Positions 51,927-64,000 of a stretch of 64,000 nt of DNA are shown piece after piece (the first letter of the stretch is position 1; the number at the start of each line of letters is the position of its first letter). Position numbers and translations under genes: made by a program. The stretch is from contig SSNP01000040.1 in the NCBI GenBank assembly GCA_006937955.1, positions 1,443,446 to 1,507,445 on the forward strand, given 5' to 3'. The DNA comes from Pachypanchax playfairii. Lineage: Eukaryota > Chordata > Actinopteri > Cyprinodontiformes > Aplocheilidae. Below the pieces are notes generated by a model. That model did not search any database and had not been told where the DNA came from. It was given only the letters and a program-made list of their open reading frames with translations.

Positions 51927-53213
51927 CCTCTCACCTCAGACCCAGCCGCCTGTTTCTCTGATCCTGGGTTGTCTCTGCACCATGTTTGTGCCTTACAACA
52001 CCCAGCACCTCTTAACTTCTCCATCTTACCTGCTTCTCCAGGAGGCTGGAAGATAATTGTAACAGAATAGTGTGTAGTACTGCTGTGATTGTGGGTTTTC
52101 TTGTCTTCTTTGCTGTTAGTTGTGTACTGTTTTCTGTTTGTTGATCACATTAGCTTCCTCTTCAGACGTTTACATGGATGTTTTCCTTGAGGCCAACAAG
52201 CGAGCGGTTTAACCAGCGTTTAGAGGGAAAGAGAGAGAACGATCAGTATGTGTCTGATGCTCATAGGTCAGATCGATATGACGTACAAGAACAAAAAACA
52301 ATTAATTGAGATATCTCCGCTTTTCTGTTCTGCAGATGATCAGCTGGTATTTTACACAATGAGACCACATGGTGGCACTATTTTATTCCAATATGTTACC
52401 ATGTATATTCGTACCCTGCTAATTTTAGTAAATCTTATAAAAATATCATTTTACGTAGTTTAAAAAAAATCACAGTAGGATGTAACATTTCACTGTAATG
52501 CTTTTTTTTTCTCTATTTATTTTTACCATTGATGTATTTCCCTTTATTCCACTAAAATCCTTTTATTTCAGTGGAGGGAATTTGAGCTGTGACCTGAGGT
52601 GTTGGATGCACTGGGCTGATTGAATGATGTCTGCTGAGGTTGAAGTAAATGAGTGGAACTGGAGATGTGAGTGACAAGAAGGAAACCCTGTCTACAAGCT
52701 TTTATTAGGGATTCATCAAAGATCGTACCGTCTGTGTTGAATTATGTCTAACAGCTGCAGTACTTCTAGATTTGTTGTACAGAAGTAAACAAATGTATGT
52801 TTTATATTTATACATACTTTATCACAAATTAATTTATATGAACAGCCTTTTGTCCTATTTTGAATTTAAATTTTCTCTGTGAAAATAAAAAAAAAGTATA
52901 TAATACATATGGCTTCATTCAGAAATCTGGATTATATATTTGAAGCAGTTGGTGAGTCACGTGATGTAATTCGATGTAAAAAACGACTGAAAAATTGGTT
53001 CTTGTTGCAGTTCAGTAAATTGAGTTCAGGTGTGCGTTCTGAAGACATGATCCTCTCCTTTGGGGTCTCCTGTCAAATATGTAGGAGCTACTTAAGTGTC
53101 TCTTCTTCAGCCCCCACACGTCAGCGTGTCCTTGTTCTGGTGGCAACCTGCAAGGGACAAACGGTCAGATTCCTCTGGTTTCTGTTTTCAAAGCATTTAA
53201 CAGCTTCTCCACT
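51927..53213. other. convergent 3' UTR region of kctd10 and myo1h
   Basis: Tail-to-tail spacer of 1.29 kb with no coding content. kctd10 has AATAAA at 52884-52889. On the myo1h strand a candidate AATAAA is at 52706-52701 (TTTATT on +). If both are used the two 3' UTRs overlap on opposite strands. Confidence 0.5.
52884..52889 (+). terminator. candidate poly(A) signal of kctd10
   Basis: AATAAA inside GAAAATAAAAAAAAAG, about 960 bp after the kctd10 stop. A second AATAAA further upstream was not noticed. Confidence 0.45.
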
Positions 53214-56200
53214 TCAAACTGAACTCACAACCATGAGATGTCCGTTCTTAGCTTTGTACACCATGGGCTCCTGTCCGGTGCTGAAGTCCACTGCGCTCTC
53301 TTTTCCTGGCTGGATTTCAAACTTTATGCTTCAAAATAATCGACAAAAACATGATCATTTACATCAGTGTGTGCAATAAAGTTAACTCATTAAACCTCAG
53401 AGTGGAAACTCACCTGCCCTGAACCACTTTGATAGCACTCTGTTTGTTAGCAATGATGCAGAGTTTGGTCAAACATTCAAACAAGTGGTCGCACTGGATC
53501 ACCAGATCCCCCTAAAACCACCAGAGGGAAACATGCTGTGGTTAGACAACACATCAACCATGTGCCTCATTTCCTTTATTTCCTCCTGAGTTTGTTAGTT
53601 CTTCTGAAACGTTAGAAAATACTTCTAAACATTTAACTACTTCCACCAAATTAACTCCAATTCTTCCAACATTACAACTATGTGAAAATGAAAGTGCTCA
53701 TACATCCACCACATGTTCCGTGACTTACCTTTTGTTTGGGGTTTTCACGTGTTACATGGAACACAATGATGTTATCAGTTAAGTTACTCACAGAAATCCC
53801 TGCAAAGAGTCAAAAATCAGCTTCAGCTCGGTACAAAAACACCCACTGATGACCACCGTCATCTTACTCAGACCTTTGAGGGAAGCATACGGCACTCTCT
53901 GCTTGAGCTTGGCCTCCTCCACCAGACAGGCTGCAGCCTGAGTGAGGACGAGCTGTCTCGGCCTCGGTTTGAATCCGTTTCTGTCATATTTAATAACCGG
54001 AACGCTGTACTTTAAGAACACATGACACACAGTGAGCTCTGTTAGATGAGATGTTGAAATATATTTAGGAGATCATCTTTTTTTTTTTTTTTAATACCTT
54101 AATGTGCTCATTGCGAATCATACTGAGAACCCTCATGTTTATGTCTTGGTCACCTGGAGGTTGAAGGTTATGTCAGAAGAATTGTTTAAATATACGGCTG
54201 CACTGACTGTATCTGAGACTTACTGATTCTTGTGTCCACAAAAGTTTGAGGGATACTCTTTGGATAACTTTCTTTTCTACCTTTGAAGATAGAGCTGGTA
54301 ACTACCTTCAGATGAAGCTGAAAAAATGATAGAAATTTACAATCAGATCACAAACAAAAGTGAGAAGATTTTCCAGATTTTTGATGTTTCTTACTTGTGC
54401 TTTCCTCTGCGGCGTGATCCCTCTCACGTACTTTCGAACCATCAGACGGTAGTAAATCTTACGCAGCATATCTGATGCCTAAAAGACAGAAACAACATCT
54501 GTCGAGTCAACATATTACTTGCTTTTGAGTTGATGTCACCTTACGGTGGATTACCTCTTTCATCACAGCTGGAGGGTTTAGCCAGGTGGTTTTATCCAGG
54601 ACCGTTTTGGGCAGGTTGTTTTTAAGTCTGTTTAAGTAACTCTGTCTCACAAAGGCCAGGTACTCTGAGTTATCTGTGTTTTTAGCTTCTCCTCTGTTTA
54701 TATAAGCTTTGATGAATCTGAAAGAGAATGTAGAACATAATTTATCGTTAATTGTGTAAAGATTTGACAGTAATTTTGAGCTGAATATGCTTTGAGTGGC
54801 TTTTTCTTACTTCTTGATGACCTTCACTGCCCAGGCTCTTTTCTCTTTCTCCTTCCTCGCCTGAGCTCCTCTCCAGCAAGTTTCAATCTTAGTTGCTGAG
54901 AATATAATATTAAGTTTAAAATTGTGTCATTTTCTGTTGAAGATTTTATAGATTTTCTTTATTGACTGTAAAAATACACTCCAAGTATTTTTCACAGACA
55001 CATCAGTAGAAAGAGAGAATGAAATCCTAAAGATCCAAACCTGCCAATAAAACGGGATTTCTGTGGGAATCGGGATCAAAACAGCTGTTCATGCATCAGA
55101 TTTCAAAAGATTTTCAAATAATTTTTACAGTCAGACAGATTGTGACAGAGTGTTACCCAAACCCAGCTGTAACTGACCAACATGACCAACGTGACTCGTA
55201 TTTGCAAGCTGTTCACACATACATAGCCAAAAAAACAAAAAACCCCAACTAGATTTTAAAATCAAGTTTTCTTTATCCACTTTTAGAACTTGAACAAAAA
55301 TCTCACGATCTTTAGAAATAAATATTTTTTTTAAAACTTCTTCCACCTTTAGACTGTGTATCATGTTTTACCTGCTTCTTTCTGTTTCTTGTATTCTCCC
55401 TTCGCTTTGTATCCTTTGTACTTGGCTTGGAGTCGCGTTGCTGCAAAACCAAAACGTTCAACTTTTTGCACAGACAGCCATAATGATGGTCTTTAAAATG
55501 TAGTATAAACTCACCCAGGTCATGTTTACATCTCTCATAAGCATCTTCTGTTGCATAAAGTGTCCTGGGATGACGGATGAAGATTTTGGTTCTGTAAAAA
55601 TCAGATTAAGGACTCTCATTTTTGTCCTTTCTGCCTTGAAAGTGGATTTGCTCTAAATAATAAAGAAGTAGTCCTTACCGTCCCATTTTGTACTCGTCAG
55701 GCAGATAACCCAGATGTTGAGCCAGCAGTTCCACTCCATCAGCAGGAAGTCCCCTCCAGTGAGGCCAGGTGGCGGGACACAAAGGTTTATACCTGCAAAA
55801 AGTGCAAAGAAATAACCCTCAGATAATTTTATCATTGAAAATCAACCATACGTTTATGCTCTTTTATTACCTCTTTAAGAAATCTTCATATTTACGTCGA
55901 TAAGCAAAGCCAGCTCGTCTGACTCGGAGGTGCTCCATCAGACCCAGATACTTCACCTGATGTCTGATCAGTGCTTCATCAAACTGACCTAAAGTCACAA
56001 AGGTCCAGATATCTGACTCATAATCATGATCAAATTTTGTCCCCACTGATCTAAAGTAACTGACCTGTCTGCTTGGACTCATTAGATTTCAGACAGCGTA
56101 TGTACCAGGCGTCTTTGGCCATTAGCATCTCTGTCAGCTTCAGCAGGCTGTTCTTAAACTGAGTCGCTACCTGTAGACAAACTCAGGGTCATAAACGCTC

Positions 56201-59200
56201 ATGTGTAACAGCACAAATAGATGAACAATTCCCTCATCCGACTGGGTGTTCAGGTAAAACAAAATTAAACACAAAGTTCTAACAGAGTTTATTCTTTTAT
56301 TCAGTAAAACACGAGATCAAATGTAATAATTAAAGAATCTGAGGAGCCGAACACAGATTATCTTACTGTTTCTGGTCTTCTCCTGTTGCCTGTGTTCATG
56401 GAGGAGAAGCACTCGCTGACTATGCTATTTTTTGACTGACACATCAACTATGGGAAAGAAGGATCGCACACAGTATTACAAATATTTTTAAACATGCACA
56501 TTGATTTATCAAACATCTTGTTTTTATATATTTTTTTTACAGATTAAGATTCTTCCTCTTGGAAACATTGTGTCTTGTTAAACTGTGGACTCACGTCTTT
56601 TATGTTTCTGTATAACAGGTCATTGTTTTTGTCCAGGAAACCTACAACGCAGTGAAAAGAAACAGTGAGTTTGAGTCACATGACAAACGCGTTTAGATGT
56701 TTAAGTTAAAAGGCCCGTGAGGCTTTAGCATCCTTTACCCACAACGCAGTAGGTGACCTCCCCGGCGTAATGAAGGAGACGAAAATCTCCCCTTTCCAGA
56801 GTCTTGCGTGTTGTTTTGTCAGCCAGTTTGTGCCTGAAATCAAAGAGGCGGAGAAAAGAGGAGGAATAATGAGAAAGAGGTTTTACATCTGAATCTTAAA
56901 GCTTCTTCTTCTCAGTCGGGTCAGTGTGAACACTAGCAAACAGAGTACTGACTCTGATGTTACAGAAAACACCTGAGTTATACAGTTATACAGTCATTAA
57001 ATTCAACAAGCATGTAATAAAACATAAAACCAGCATCCACTCATTGATCAGCTTGTGGTTTCATCACTTCAGTGTTTGATGTTTTCACCCACGTGACAAA
57101 GTGGGGGTGATTTCCCATCTTTTCTTCCAATCTTTCCAGGAAGGTGAGATCTGTGGCATCACCTGGTCTGAGACATTCTTCATCCTGCAGAATAAACATC
57201 ATCACATGTGTTTCTGAGTGTTTATTTAAATCAATAGATAAATCAAGGCTGTCCAGTCCTCGTCCTTGAGAGACACATTTTAGATGTTTCTTTGCTCCAA
57301 CACATCAAATCTGAATGATCTGATAAACACGTTTTTGTAGAACTGCAGGACATGCTGACCAGGTAGTTAAACTACTGAATCAGGTGTGTTAGAGGAGATG
57401 GGACTGGGACTGGACACCACAGGAAGAACAGACTCTAAGTTGTCACCAGTATTGATATGATTCCTGTGTGTTTCTCCTCAACCAGGTCACAGATGATCTT
57501 GTTGTTGAAAAACTGAACTGGTTCCCACTAAGATGAAAACATTATTAAATTAAACTCAATTTAAATCAGATGAACTTGAACAGTTAGTCGTTTCTCATCT
57601 CACCACGTTTTACCTCAATCCCTTCAGCTTCATATTCTTCCTGTTCAGATTTGAGCGTCAGCTGGATAAAAAGTTGCTGCAGCTTCTCGTTACAGTAGTT
57701 TATACAGAACTGCTCAAAACTGAGAGAAAACAAAGAAAAAAAGTTGCTTTATTAAGTACAGAGCCAGACGTCTGCGCTCAGTGTCACGACGATAGAAATG
57801 CCACCACTTGATCCAACACACTCACCTGTTTACATAGAACACTTCAAATCCATATATGTCCAAAAGTCCTATAACAGTCTTACGTGAGGAGTCCTGGCAG
57901 GGAAAAGTCAGTAAAAACATGATTTTACTCTTCAGGATTGTTTTTTTTTATATTTTTCAGATAGTTATATTCTCACCTTGTTTTCCATGGACTCGTTTAT
58001 CCTGTTGACCAGCCAAGTAAATGTCTGTCCGTAAATGGCTTTAGCTAAGGCATCTCTGACATAGATGGCATGGTCAACTGTGAACGGACTGAGGACCTTG
58101 AAAGTGAGAAAACATCACAGCTGCAGTTCATATACGGACAGTTTTGAAGACAAACATGTCGTGGTAGAAGTAAAATGGGGGACAGGAAGCACCAGCTTGT
58201 TTACTAATTTAAAATAAAGACATGTCAAGCAGATGATCCCTGGGATGAGACAATTCCAAGCAGCAGAATATCTGAAGGATTTTTTTTTGTGTGTGAACCT
58301 GCTCCGTTTTGGCCTCTATATTCCTGAATGTAAACCCTTCCTTAAGCTTGTTGGCATCCACACCTAAAAGCTGCGAAGAAAAGCCCCATCAGACACCAGC
58401 CTGTTCCTGGGATTTCAGAAGAATACAACTTGTTTCTTACGTTTGAAACCCAGTTCAGCTCCGTGTCGTTGTGTAGACACGCGTGGCCTTTTCCGTCTGC
58501 TTTGAAATGAACGTTCCCCAAATGGAGAACACTCGCAACGACCCCAAACAGGTGCTGCACACAAGCACAAGTTTATTAGTACTGTATAAAAGTTACAGAT
58601 GGATCTGCGATAAAATCCAACTCACACTGGTGGTCATTTCATCAAAATCAATGACTTGAAGCGCGTTTTTGACTGATTTCCAATCGTTTTTGTCATTAAT
58701 AGAAGCCACAGCAGCACACTCCCCCTGTTAGAACACCAAACATCAGTCAAACTGCACGTTCTCAATCAGTTTAGATGAATAAATTCCTGATCAAATCATA
58801 CACACTTGCGTTAGATAGTTATAATGTTGGGAGTCTCTCTCCAAGCCCAGCTGCTGCAGTAAACCATCTGATCCTCCCTCAACCAGCTGATAAAAGATAT
58901 GGAAGTTTCTCTCCCCGTGATTCTGATGCACCACCCTCGACTTCTCCAGCAGGTAGTTCAGGATGTGACCTCCAACTGCATCCCCCTTTCAATATCATCA
59001 TTTATCATTCTTACCTTTATCAACATGCATTTTTGATTGAGTGTTTTTCTTACCTGGCTGTCAAACTGGATGTCCATATATTTCCCAAACCGACTCGAAT
59101 TATCATTTTTCAGTGTCTTTGCATTTCCAAAGGCCTGCGATAATAAAACACAATCACGCCTTTCAGAGTACTTCATGCGACTCTGTGCAGTTGATATAAT

Positions 59201-60479
59201 GTAAAACAACCAGCAGACCTCCAGGACGGGGTTGGACATGAGCATTTTGTCTCTGACGGTGTTCAGTAAAGTGGTGCTCGGACAGCTGACGGCATAATAC
59301 TGCAGAATCTTCTTGGAAGCCTCAGTTTTACCTGCTCCGCTCTCACCAGATATCAGAATGAAGTGGTTGTTGAACTCCGTCAGCATGGTGTGGTAGACGT
59401 TATCCGCCAAGGCATAACTGGAAGGATGCATGACATGCACTTTAACTTGGGCATATATACGTATATAAATATATATATATAAGTCCATAACACAGGCCCA
59501 CGAGACAAACAAACTCTCTCTCTGGATTTAGAAACACAACACATTAATATTTTAGACTCTGGGGGAAGTCGGAGGACGGCAACTGGAATGTGACACGGAT
59601 TACCAGCAGAAGAAGACCCTCGTGTGACATTTGCATTTCAAGAAAACCTAATACCTCCGAAGTACGTCGCCATTTGTTAAAATATTTATTTAGCATATAA
59701 AACATGACAAAGACAACTAGAAGTGCTAGAAGTGACAAATTGAATTGAACTAGGATTAATACCTCGGGACTGTTGCTTCTCTTCTTTATGTGTTTATTTA
59801 AAATAATTATTGAAGCTGCTTTTTATTTTATTTTATTTTATTTTATTTTATTTTATTTTATTTTATTTTATTTTATTTTATTTTATTTTATTTTATTTTA
59901 TTTTATTTTGTTCTTTACTCCACGCAATGTAATTCATGAATTTTTTGTTGCTCCATAAACTTTGACCCTTAACCTCCACATTTAATATATAGTTTATTTT
60001 ACAATAAATGTATAAACTGTAACTCGTGCAGATCTAAGATGAGAAAAAAACTTAATTTAAAATACAGCAGTTCCATTTGCACCATTTGACATTCACCTAA
60101 TGTTCTACAGCTGTGTCACTTTAATGTTTAAATACATTTTCAAACTATTCATACTCACATGTGTGGTGGAAGTTCAAAGAAGTTGACACCCATATATGTT
60201 TCCATCTGCTTCATGTTGTAGATATCCAGCTCCTTATAGGGATTGACAGACACCAGCAACGTGCCAATGTAAGTCTAAAAGAATTGATAAATATATATTA
60301 GAAGTTTTTAGTATAAAGTTTAGTTTAGAGTGTTAATAAAATGTTTTAAGACTCACGTAGATGAGATCTTTGCTGAATCGTTTCTTTAAGTTGCTTATAA
60401 AAGCTGCTTCTGTGGTTTCATCCAGAAGGACAAAGTCCTGGATTCCCACCCGGTCCCTGGCGGTCAGGGCTCCCTCCAT
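53214..60479 (-). CDS. myo1h: unconventional myosin-Ih
   Basis: Class I, actin-based motor that binds membrane through its tail. 30 coding exons, high to low: 60479-60357, 60274-60159, 59417-59219, 59134-59054, 58985-58806, 58724-58626, 58554-58441, 58370-58299, 58096-57977, 57893-57826, 57719-57614, 57527-57447, 57184-57093, 56833-56739, 56641-56595, 56447-56367, 56170-56065, 55988-55871, 55792-55679, 55591-55515, 55440-55372, 54895-54811, 54717-54555, 54478-54395, 54317-54224, 54153-54098, 54009-53874, 53799-53729, 53511-53414, 53328-53214; 1019 residues in frame. P-loop GESGAGKT (104-111), switch I NDNSSRFGKY (156-165) and switch II LLDIYGFE (378-385) are intact. IQ-type repeats fall near 670-750 and a TH1 tail with KYDRNGFKPRPRQLVL follows. 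The start MEGALTARD matches the MYO1C/MYO1H N-terminus and follows a splice acceptor, so a non-coding exon lies upstream. Synteny favours myo1h over myo1c. Confidence 0.93.
59821..59909. repeat. (TTTTA)n pentanucleotide microsatellite, about 18 units
   Basis: An almost pure TTTTA run in myo1h intron 2. Confidence 0.98.
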
Positions 60480-63400
60480 GTCCAGCTGACCCTGTGCAAC
60501 AAGCGGGTTGAAATCACAACTGAATGCACAGCTTCAGGGAATCTGGAACGTTTTTAAACAGATAATATCATCCGGCTTGACTGTAACACAGTTTGAATTA
60601 TGACTTTTAGAACATGTTTGAGTGACTCTGAAATTTAAAATAAAACACATAAGGGCAAAAATCATGTGGAAAATTTTGCATGAAAATGACAGAAAGTTTG
60701 AGGTCATGTGTTTTGACAGCTGTGCGTGAGTGAATTAGTGTTTCAATAAATTGCTCCACAGGAAAGACGGAGCAATAAAAAGTATCTGTCTGCCGTATTG
60801 AAACGGGGGATTTGGGGTCCTAAACATCTTTGAAGCAGCGGTTGTGCAGAAGATCAGAAAAAGATAATAATTGCCACACAGTTCACAAGGACCTTGGATG
60901 GCTGCCCACGATTCACTTGAGCTGATGCACCAATCAAGCAACAACACAGAGTCTAAATGGTCTGGCAGAGCCTGAAACAGCGGCACATTTAAGAAGCATA
61001 GTGGGAAAAAAAATTCCTCCAATCTGTTTTGCATTCGCTGCACCAACACTTGGACCAAAGGTTTTCACAGCTTTTGTTGGTTTTGTATTTTCTCTCTCTC
61101 TTTGGAAGCAGAAGTCCTTTGATTCTCAACTCTCTCTGTAAAAACATTTTAAAAAGATAATCCATTGGATCTAATTGACACAAAGCCCTTTCCCCCTCCC
61201 TCCCCTGTGCCTCTGGTCCTCCGCCTATGGCCCTCGTTTCTTCTGAGAAAGGCCGAGTGTTTTTTGTCCTGTAAATACCACGGAGAAGAGACAAAAAAGA
61301 CGTCTTTAAAATGCAGTCTACAATCCATTACACATATTCCCCCTGCATATCCATTCAGTAATTATTCATTAGAAAACATTTAACGTCACAGTGAATTTCA
61401 CACTAGGCAGTCGAAACACAATAGAGGAGATTTGGCCTATTTTGGGGTGAGGAGTTGGAGGGGTTATAGCTGTACAGAGGAAGGGGTGAAGGCGAAGGAG
61501 GCGAGGGGGAGGAGGGGGGAGGAGGGGAGCAGTATTTGTGTGATCTGAGAACCTCTGAAACGGGGCCGTCTTGAGACAACGAGACAGACTAAATAGTGCA
61601 GTAACGGTCTGTGCCCCGCTGCTTGCTGTGACACTCATTTAGAGTGCTTTAGTGTGCCCCGAGGGCAAACAATGGAGGTTTGTTCTTAGCAATCTTGTGC
61701 AGTAATTTGGACTTCATTACTTCATTACTTTGCTCGCACGGGGCCCGATGGAAGATAGAGAAGACCAGTCAGATAAGAGTGAGGGTTTTTTTTTCCACCT
61801 GTCAGCACCGTACCCCCCATCTTTTCAGCCCTTTTCTTGAACAATACCCCTCACCCTGTGTCTCCACCAATAACCCTCACACAACCCCCTTCCCACAGCA
61901 CCCCCCCTCCCACCCACCCACTTTAAGCCAATGAGACAGGTGAACAATATCATTGAAGGAGCCCCTTTTTGGACGTCAGAATCAATCTGGCGATGTGATG
62001 TTAGTGGTGCTGGTGTGGGGGTATCTGTGACACCCCCTTCCTTCATGGGAACAAACTTCTCTCAGGGCAGCACAAGGAGACAATGTGCTGGGACAGCGTA
62101 ACTCAGAGATGCCATACAGTATTACAAGTAATAACACGGACAGATAAGCTCCTGTCAGGGGAGGGATTAATAAATTCAGGGGTGATAATAATGCTAATGT
62201 TTTGGGGTTTTCTGACTCAATCTAAAGGTTTGCTGTTTTCATTCAGGTCTCCTTTGGTGTCTTGCAGCTATTTCTTTTTAAGAAAGCTGTCTACAGCTAG
62301 CAGAAGTGTTTCTGATGACACTGTGTTTGAAAGGCTGAACATTAAATGGGCGTTCTCTGTCTCGGAGGACAAGAGAGCTTGAACTAAGAGAACTCTCTGC
62401 TTGCATCGATGTTATTTCTAGCATGTCTGAAAGAACTAAATAAGATCCGGAGTCGCACAAATTATAATTAAACAATATAAAAACAATTCTGATGCACCAA
62501 CAGAACAAAGGATTATGTAATTAATCCCTGAAGCCAAAGTTAGATCAGGTGAATTGCCTTGCTAGTTCAGAGCACGACCAGTTGTATTTTAATTAAGAGA
62601 TGGTTCCTCAACCTGGTCTAGAGTGTCAGTGTTGCCTGAGACAGAGTGACCTCATCTGTGCAACAAGTGGAGGTATCTTTAGACGAGGGAGAAAGGGAGG
62701 AGGAGTGGCTTCAAAAGGAGTTTTATTTGCTTAAGCACAAACAAAAAGAACTCTCTCCTTACAAAGGATTCATTATTTCACCCCATTTTATAGGATCTGC
62801 TTTTTCTTTGTCTCTCTCATTCAAAACTAAATAACGTGAGCGAAGCTTTGAGTGATAAATAGAAATAAATTCTGCTCCCTTTTGCTTTGTTCTGTAAGTT
62901 TACAGGTATTTTATCAAAAGGAATAATCATGGATATTATTCAGATTGTTTGTTGAATTTGCTGAACAAGATAAATAATTTATCTGTGAAAACAGATTTCA
63001 AGCAACCAGAAGAAACAACATTGTAAATCTGTTTCTGCACATAAACTAGATTATGTTTAGGCATCTTGTAGAATGATCAAAATAATCAAGATCCAGATTT
63101 TTTAACATGTTATCGAACAATGTTGTCGGCAGAGATTTTTTTTTAAGTTTTAAACTGATTCAACTAAACTTGATTTCACTTGTTTTCTTCAACACTGTTG
63201 CATATGGCTCCTTCTAAATGTACGAGAAACATCATTCACAAGAGATCATGACTGAAATCCTTCCACCCTCAGGAAACCCCTCTCAGTGTTTTTTATTACA
63301 TTTTTGACCCAATGAAATAAACTCAAACCTGCATTTCTGGGTCCTGGTTGGTCTTCTAACCAGGTTCTGAGTCTTGGTCCTCCCCTCCAGTGAAGTTAGA

Positions 63401-64000
63401 CAGAAACAGAGTGTCCTCCTGTGTCTGCTTGCATGGAGCCAGTCTGGATTCTTAGGAGTTAGTTGGTAAATTCAGGAGTCACTCGCAGTCCTCAATGTGA
63501 CATCTACTAACTCCTTCATGTAGTATGAGATTGTAGAACAACATGGATGACACTGCATGGAGGCCATTAAACAAATCTACTGATGTCTTGCTGAGGCTCA
63601 GGCTGCTGCTGACTGAGTGCTTAATCATTCATGTCGTGGAAGGTGCAGATCTTATTCAGTCCTTACGAGGCCGTCTACAGCTTTACAGAGTGTAACGTAA
63701 TAATACAGAAACAAGATCCAAACCGCACCAACTCATCCCTGTTACCGCTCTTTTATCTCTGCTTCTTCTTCTGTCTCCAAGCTCCATTACATCACAACCA
63801 CATCACAAAGCTCCCAGTTACATTACGACACACTTCAATCTCAAAGTAGATATTTGATCAAATTACAGGCTGATCGTTAACTGATCATCAACGTTTGTCA
63901 GAGGAGCCTCTGCTCGTTGTGCTTTTATAAGATGCTGGAAGTTGAAAATAAAGCATGAAATTAGATGTTAAGAGTTGCATGTGGGTGGGGGGGGGGGGGG
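60480..64000. other. upstream flank of myo1h, no gene seen
   Basis: No coding exon was recognised. It must include the non-coding first exon and promoter of myo1h, which I could not place. A G-rich tract (about 61488-61529), polypyrimidine patches near 61.8-61.9 kb and a palindromic GGATTA/TAATCC pair at 62510-62527 stand out. The window ends in a G run (from about 63987). By human synteny foxn4 could be the next gene beyond the window; this is inference only. Confidence 0.5.
62510..62527. promoter_or_regulatory. palindromic OTX/CRX-type homeodomain site pair
   Basis: GGATTA, six bases, then TAATCC: two inverted copies of the K50 homeodomain (OTX/CRX/PITX) core. The surrounding 150 bp are unique-looking and include a further TTTTAATTAAG. 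Confidence 0.3.

Noticed and set aside
54810..55440. myo1c rather than myo1h
   Set aside because: The proteins are close, but neighbours kctd10 and ube3b match the MYO1H locus, not that of MYO1C.
61504..61528. G-quadruplex candidate upstream of myo1h
   Set aside because: It has only three runs of four or more G plus GG pairs, within a purine-rich simple tract; the four-run pattern requires splitting one run.

Overview
The window comes from a vertebrate nuclear genome, almost certainly a ray-finned fish and probably a percomorph (inferred from compact introns, fish-type interspersed repeats and the gene set; the species cannot be named). Genes are split into many short exons with GT-AG introns. 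I rebuilt the exon chains of six protein-coding genes by hand. All six chains keep frame across every junction, but none is backed by transcript data.

Layout. 1-1.7 kb: a broken Ty3/Gypsy LTR retrotransposon interrupted by an assembly gap. 1.7-26 kb: AT-rich sequence with no gene I can support; it holds a 59-unit 10-bp minisatellite (10.3-10.9 kb), a short gap at 24.77 kb and a few candidate regulatory patches. 26.2-60.5 kb: a dense block of mvk (-), mmab (+), an ALDH3-family gene (-), ube3b (-), kctd10 (+) and myo1h (-). 60.5-64 kb: upstream flank of myo1h with no gene seen.

Order and orientation of mvk, mmab, ube3b, kctd10 and myo1h match the human 12q24.11 block (MVK-MMAB-UBE3B-KCTD10-MYO1H, from memory). 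mvk and mmab are head to head with 442 bp between start codons, as in mammals, and the spacer carries three evenly spaced CCAATCA boxes. mvk encodes mevalonate kinase (isoprenoid and sterol synthesis), mmab cob(I)alamin adenosyltransferase (mitochondrial B12 cofactor), ube3b a HECT ubiquitin ligase, kctd10 a BTB adaptor for cullin-3 ligases, and myo1h a class I myosin.

The most unusual content is the extra gene between mmab and ube3b. It is a full-length, intact 501-codon ALDH3B-like gene in which the catalytic cysteine, general-base glutamate, oxyanion-hole asparagine and cofactor-binding lysine are all replaced, yet the fold motifs, splice sites and a C-terminal CaaX box (CQIM) are kept. 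It reads as a membrane-anchored pseudoenzyme rather than a pseudogene. Other points are a GC-AG intron in ube3b, a kctd10 first coding exon that is only the ATG, and several palindromic homeodomain-type sites in the flanks.
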